Shown piece after piece: positions 51,389 through 56,594 of a stretch of 56,594 bases of DNA. Numbering within the stretch: position 1 is the first letter of the stretch; every line of letters begins with the position of its first letter. Position numbers and translations under genes: made by a program. A model generated the notes under the pieces. That model saw nothing but the letters and a program-made list of their open reading frames with translations, was not told where the DNA came from and made no database searches. Origin of the DNA: Clostridia bacterium (GTDB lineage Bacteria > Bacillota_A > Clostridia > Monoglobales > Monoglobaceae); NCBI GenBank assembly GCA_017436135.1, contig JAFSDQ010000023.1:1-56594 (forward strand), read 5' to 3'.

Positions 51389-53161
51389 ATGAAAAAGATG
51401 TTGATCTCAGGTATAGTTATTCTGGCAATGCTATGCAGCTGTTTTACGGCATTTGCCGCAGTAGGGAGCGAAGATGCGGCTGCATATATAGAAGTATTGA
51501 ACACAGCCTATGCAGATTCATTTTTGGTTGATTTTGATGGTGATGGCAACGATGAATTGCTCATCTGGGATAAAGCGTCAGGCAAAAACGGTGTATATGA
51601 AGTGTGGCAGGGAGGAAACAAGATATATGAGGGGGATATGGAGTATATATATGAATATGATTCTTCCGCATATTATTCTATAGCAAGAAACTCTCAATAC
51701 CCAAACAAACTGTTTTTAAGATATTATTCATTTTTAAGACAGGATGCGCAAAGCTATGCTACATATACCATTGAAAATGGTCAATGGGTAATGGTTGACA
51801 CCGCCCATTGGATAGAATTCTATTCGGATAATACTGTCCTTAACCCTGATGATTGCTGGGTTAATGACAAAAAATATCCTGCATTATTCCTCTATTATGC
51901 TGATTTCAGCGGAGAGCGTGATGCTATGAACAGCAAATATACGGATTTGTATATGCTCAATGAAAGCAATTCTGCTCTTGGAGCGGTTGCGGATTCAATT
52001 GATATGACAAGAAATTACAAGGACGAGTACGACTCTATGACAGGCAATGATAAAAAAGAGCTTTTTGAAAATCTTCTCGGCAGTGTAATTGTTTCTAAAA
52101 ATGATAAAAATACAACTGATTTTCGTTATGTATCCGAAGATGTACTTATATATATATTAGAATTTATGACCCTTAACAGTCATTTTCCGGTTAGTAATTT
52201 CGGGGGAGAAGGCGGTTGGGGAGGACATGTTGTTTTCTCAAAGGACGAGTTTACCGCTCTTACCAAACAGCTGTTTGGAAGAACTCTTGATTATGATAAA
52301 TGGGCATTGGAGGAGCTGCCGGATTTATACGATTATAAGAGCTTTTTCTATAAAAATGATTTCTATTTGATGAATCCTCAAGCAGGATATGTAATGGAGG
52401 ATGTTATAAAGCCCCAGAAGCTATATAGTATTGGCAAAGACAAATATTGTGCAATCTTTAAGCATCTGCAGGGAATGTATGGTGACAGCGTCACAGATAA
52501 TGATTGCGCAGGCCTTTACAGCGCAATTGTAAAAAAGAACGATAATGGAAGCTGGACTATTCTTACAATTTATAAAAATGGTTATGTGCCAAGCAATGAA
52601 GAGCTTGCAGCCTATGTTGAGCCAAGTGATTGGGCAAAGACAGAGTTAGAGGCAGCCGAAAAGGCAGGACTTGTCCCTGCACTTGAAAACCAGCCTGGGT
52701 GGAGAGATGTGGCTACAAGATTGCATTTTGCACAGCTGGTAGTTAAATTTATAGAAAAAACTCTTAATGAAAAGCTTGACGGAGCACCTGAAAATACCTT
52801 TACCGACTGTACAGATATTTCTGTGAGAAAGGCAAACAAGATTGGAATAATCAACGGAGTAGGGGATAAGAAGTTTGCTCCCAATGATTGCCTGACAAGA
52901 GAACAGCTTGCTACAATGCTGTGGCGTGCAATAGATTATATTCAGGCTGAAACCAAGAAAACCAAGCTTAAAGAGGGAAATAATGCTGACGGCTTTACTG
53001 ATGTTGACGAAATATCAGATTATGCAATAGAAGCAGTAGCTTCTCTTATGGCAAACGGGATAATGCGGGGGACAAGTGATACAGAAATCTCACCCAAAGA
53101 CCTTTGTACTGTTGAGCAGTCTGTTCTTCTTGTATATCGCACTTATGGAAAAATAAAATAA
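51389..53161 (+). CDS. Secreted SLH-domain protein with EF-hand-like loop (590 aa)
   Basis: A 590-residue exported protein with a signal peptide (1-23, MKKMLISGIVILAMLCSCFT then AFA). A DxDGDGxDE loop at about 48-56 (DFDGDGNDELL) looks like a calcium-binding repeat of the integrin/FG-GAP kind. The middle, about 60-405, is unrecognised. The C-terminus has degenerate SLH repeats from about 410 (WAKTELEAAEKAGLVPAL, TFTDCTDISVRKANKIGIINGV, GFTDVDEISDYAIEAVASL). It should attach to the cell wall. It is followed by a hairpin and a glycosyltransferase gene on the same strand. Function unknown. Confidence 0.8.
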   Translation: MKKMLISGIVILAMLCSCFTAFAAVGSEDAAAYIEVLNTAYADSFLVDFDGDGNDELLIWDKASGKNGVYEVWQGGNKIYEGDMEYIYEYDSSAYYSIARNSQYPNKLFLRYYSFLRQDAQSYATYTIENGQWVMVDTAHWIEFYSDNTVLNPDDCWVNDKKYPALFLYYADFSGERDAMNSKYTDLYMLNESNSALGAVADSIDMTRNYKDEYDSMTGNDKKELFENLLGSVIVSKNDKNTTDFRYVSEDVLIYILEFMTLNSHFPVSNFGGEGGWGGHVVFSKDEFTALTKQLFGRTLDYDKWALEELPDLYDYKSFFYKNDFYLMNPQAGYVMEDVIKPQKLYSIGKDKYCAIFKHLQGMYGDSVTDNDCAGLYSAIVKKNDNGSWTILTIYKNGYVPSNEELAAYVEPSDWAKTELEAAEKAGLVPALENQPGWRDVATRLHFAQLVVKFIEKTLNEKLDGAPENTFTDCTDISVRKANKIGIINGVGDKKFAPNDCLTREQLATMLWRAIDYIQAETKKTKLKEGNNADGFTDVDEISDYAIEAVASLMANGIMRGTSDTEISPKDLCTVEQSVLLVYRTYGKIK

Positions 53162-53185
53162 AGATATTTATTTTTAAGCTGAAAT

Positions 53186-53209
53186 AATGTGATGGAAGGG
53201 AATCACATT
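53186..53209 (+). repeat. 8-bp hairpin between the SLH and GT2 genes
   Basis: AATGTGAT/ATCACATT (53186-53193 with 53202-53209) around an eight-base purine loop. No T-run follows, so it is a weak terminator, leader element or operator. Confidence 0.4.
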
Positions 53210-53229
53210 AAAATACAGAGGGTGATGCA

Positions 53230-54405
53230 ATGTATTCTTATACAGCGGGCATTATAACTGATATTTTTATATTGCTCATGTTCTTGATTGGAGTATATTT
53301 TTTGCTGACAGCTTTATTTTCGCTAATGCCCGGGGGTACAGTTTCTCCTGATTGCAAGATGAGGAGCTTTATTGCAGTAATTCCTGCACATAACGAGGAA
53401 AAGGTAATCGGTAGCTTGATAGAAAGTATTAAAGGGGCAGATTACCCGGGGGAGCTTATAAGAATAGTTGTGGTGGATGATGAATGCAGCGATAATACAT
53501 CAAAAATTGCAGAGCAGTCAGGTGCGATTGTAGTTAAAAGGGACAGGTCTACTTGCAAAGGAGCCGCACTTTCCCACGGATTTTTGTATTGTGAGGAAAA
53601 TGGTCTGCGTGGTGACTGCATTGTCGTATTTGACGCAGATAACCTTGTTGATAAGAATTTTTTCAGAGAAATAAATGAACGCTTTAACCTTGGTGCAGAG
53701 GTAGTTCAGGGGTATATAGATTCAAAGAATCCCAATCGGACATGGGTGTCCGGGGGACATTCTATGTGGTACTGGATTACTAATCGTACGGTTCAGACAG
53801 GCAGAGCAAGATTGGGAATGGGTTGTCGAATCGGAGGAACAGGCTTTGCAATGAAAAGAGAGGTTTTGACAAAGGTTCCCTGGTCAACTCAAACCATAGC
53901 AGAGGATGAAGAATATACCTGTATGCTTGCTGAAAACGGAATTAAGGTGGATTATGCCCCAAGAGCGGTTGTGTATGACGAAAAGCCCGAAAAGCTTTAT
54001 GATTCCATAAAACAGAGAACTCGCTGGGCGAGAGGAATGGGAGATGTTCAGGGAGAGTTTACGTGGCGGCTTTTGAAAAGGGGAAAAATAAATGCCCTTT
54101 TGCTTTTGTGGTGTGATGTTCTAAATCCCATTGCGTTCCTGGTTATACTTTTTGGAACCATATTTAAAGTAGGGGGTATAGCCAACAGCGTAATTGGTGC
54201 TGTTGTTATGTGGATTTATATTCTTGCAACAATTTTTATACATTTTTCAGCACTTCTTGCAGACAGGAAGATAAATTCTAAAATCATGATAAATCTGACG
54301 GGTTTCGCTGTGTATATGGTAAGCTGGATTTTTATTGGAATTAAAGGGATTTTTGCTAAAGATAACACTTGGTATCATACAGACCATAAAAACAAAATAT
54401 TATAA
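53230..54405 (+). CDS. Processive family 2 glycosyltransferase, membrane-bound
   Basis: A 391-residue GT2 enzyme with one N-terminal membrane segment (about 8-34) and three to four near the C-terminus. The catalytic domain has IPAHNEEKVIGSLIESI, VVDDECSDNT, the metal motif FDADN (about 137-141), the catalytic AEDEE and the processive signature QRTRWARG (about 263-270). By family it would make a surface polysaccharide, as in the hyaluronan or poly-GlcNAc synthase group. The product is unknown. It may be co-transcribed with the SLH gene before it. ATG 53230 follows GAGGGTGA. Confidence 0.88.
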   Translation: MYSYTAGIITDIFILLMFLIGVYFLLTALFSLMPGGTVSPDCKMRSFIAVIPAHNEEKVIGSLIESIKGADYPGELIRIVVVDDECSDNTSKIAEQSGAIVVKRDRSTCKGAALSHGFLYCEENGLRGDCIVVFDADNLVDKNFFREINERFNLGAEVVQGYIDSKNPNRTWVSGGHSMWYWITNRTVQTGRARLGMGCRIGGTGFAMKREVLTKVPWSTQTIAEDEEYTCMLAENGIKVDYAPRAVVYDEKPEKLYDSIKQRTRWARGMGDVQGEFTWRLLKRGKINALLLLWCDVLNPIAFLVILFGTIFKVGGIANSVIGAVVMWIYILATIFIHFSALLADRKINSKIMINLTGFAVYMVSWIFIGIKGIFAKDNTWYHTDHKNKIL

Positions 54406-54505
54406 TAATAATTGAGAAAAATTATGAATTTAAGGAAACAGGTATATATCCTATGAAAATGTGGTATAATTGGAAATAACTGCCTGTAATCGCCTATAAT
54501 CAAAG

Positions 54506-54534
54506 TTGATTTATAACCCAAAATTAGGTATTAT
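54506..54534 (+). promoter_or_regulatory. Sigma-A promoter of groESL
   Basis: -35 TTGATT (54506-54511), 17-bp spacer, -10 TATTAT (54529-54534). The CIRCE operator starts nine bases later. The rest of the gap 54406-54505 is AT-rich, with a further TGGTATAAT at about 54468 that lacks a -35. Confidence 0.75.
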
Positions 54535-54542
54535 AACAAACG

Positions 54543-54569
54543 TTAGCACTCGAAGAGGCAGAGTGCTAA
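54543..54569 (+). promoter_or_regulatory. CIRCE operator (HrcA binding site)
   Basis: A perfect TTAGCACTC-N9-GAGTGCTAA. CIRCE is the binding site of the heat-shock repressor HrcA and is placed at the transcription start of groESL, as usual in Firmicutes. hrcA itself is not in the window. Confidence 0.97.
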
Positions 54570-54595
54570 TAACAACAAAAAAAGCCTTGCAGTAG

Positions 54596-54934
<339 letters not shown>

Positions 54935-54951
54935 TTATTTTTTGGAGGTAA

Positions 54952-56594
<1,643 letters not shown>

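Overview
The window reads as a chromosomal segment of a spore-forming, low-to-mid GC Bacillota, most likely class Clostridia. The evidence is the Firmicute-type rimP-nusA-ylxR-ylxQ-infB-rbfA-nrnA-truB-ribF operon, the sporulation genes yunB and spoIID, nrdR, a CIRCE-controlled groESL, strong AGGAGG-type ribosome binding sites, and SLH-domain surface proteins. Genus cannot be told from the sequence. No tRNA, rRNA, CRISPR array, transposase or phage gene was seen, and coding density is high: no gene-free stretch exceeds about 300 bases. The longest gaps (7906-8155, 18331-18614, 47041-47242, 54406-54649) hold promoters and leaders.

Layout. 1-4384 (minus): a partial DUF1846 gene, a small Cys-rich DUF1540 protein, ligA and yunB. 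4494-7905 (plus): an SGNH/CE2-type esterase, nrdR, and a secreted clan-A glycosidase with a stalk domain. 7911-17327 (plus): the translation/transcription operon with a structured leader, running into two peptidyl-prolyl isomerases. 17332-18330 (minus): a Cys-rich clostridial protein. 18551-20729: an EF-G paralogue. 20758-26945: a carbohydrate locus with five minus-strand genes (three Gfo/Idh/MocA oxidoreductases, a CE15-like esterase, NagA-like deacetylase) divergent from an AraC regulator. 27024-29718: rpsO and pnp. 29719-33253: a second AraC regulator divergent from a deacetylase-like protein, a helical-bundle protein, and spoIID. 33314-34485: rpsF-ssb-rpsR. 34503-36668: a DeoR regulator with an OPA-type transporter. 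36782-39663: an SLH protein. 39855-48685: a second carbohydrate locus (MBL lactonase-like, SDR, RraA-like, two GH10 paralogues, a lipoprotein solute-binding protein, a TIM-barrel epimerase, a ureidoglycolate-lyase-like protein). 48689-51308 (minus): radA-ispD-ispF. 51322-54405: a second SLH protein and a GT2 glycosyltransferase. 54506-56594: groES-groEL, with groEL cut two bases into its stop codon by the window edge.

How it may fit together (inference). An acetyl-esterase-like protein, a CE15-like esterase, a GH10 enzyme, several sugar-acid-type enzymes and a lipoprotein sugar receptor suggest use of decorated xylan-type oligosaccharides. Almost all of these enzymes lack signal peptides, so degradation would take place inside the cell after import. 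No permease genes lie in the window.

The observations most worth following are: (a) the second GH10 paralogue, in which both catalytic glutamates are glycine; (b) a leader RNA with a nested pseudoknot at 47127-47195 ahead of the epimerase gene; (c) a rimP leader with an attenuator-like hairpin and a classical H-type pseudoknot just before the ribosome binding site; and (d) back-to-back sigma-A (rpsF) and sigma-E-like (spoIID) promoters.
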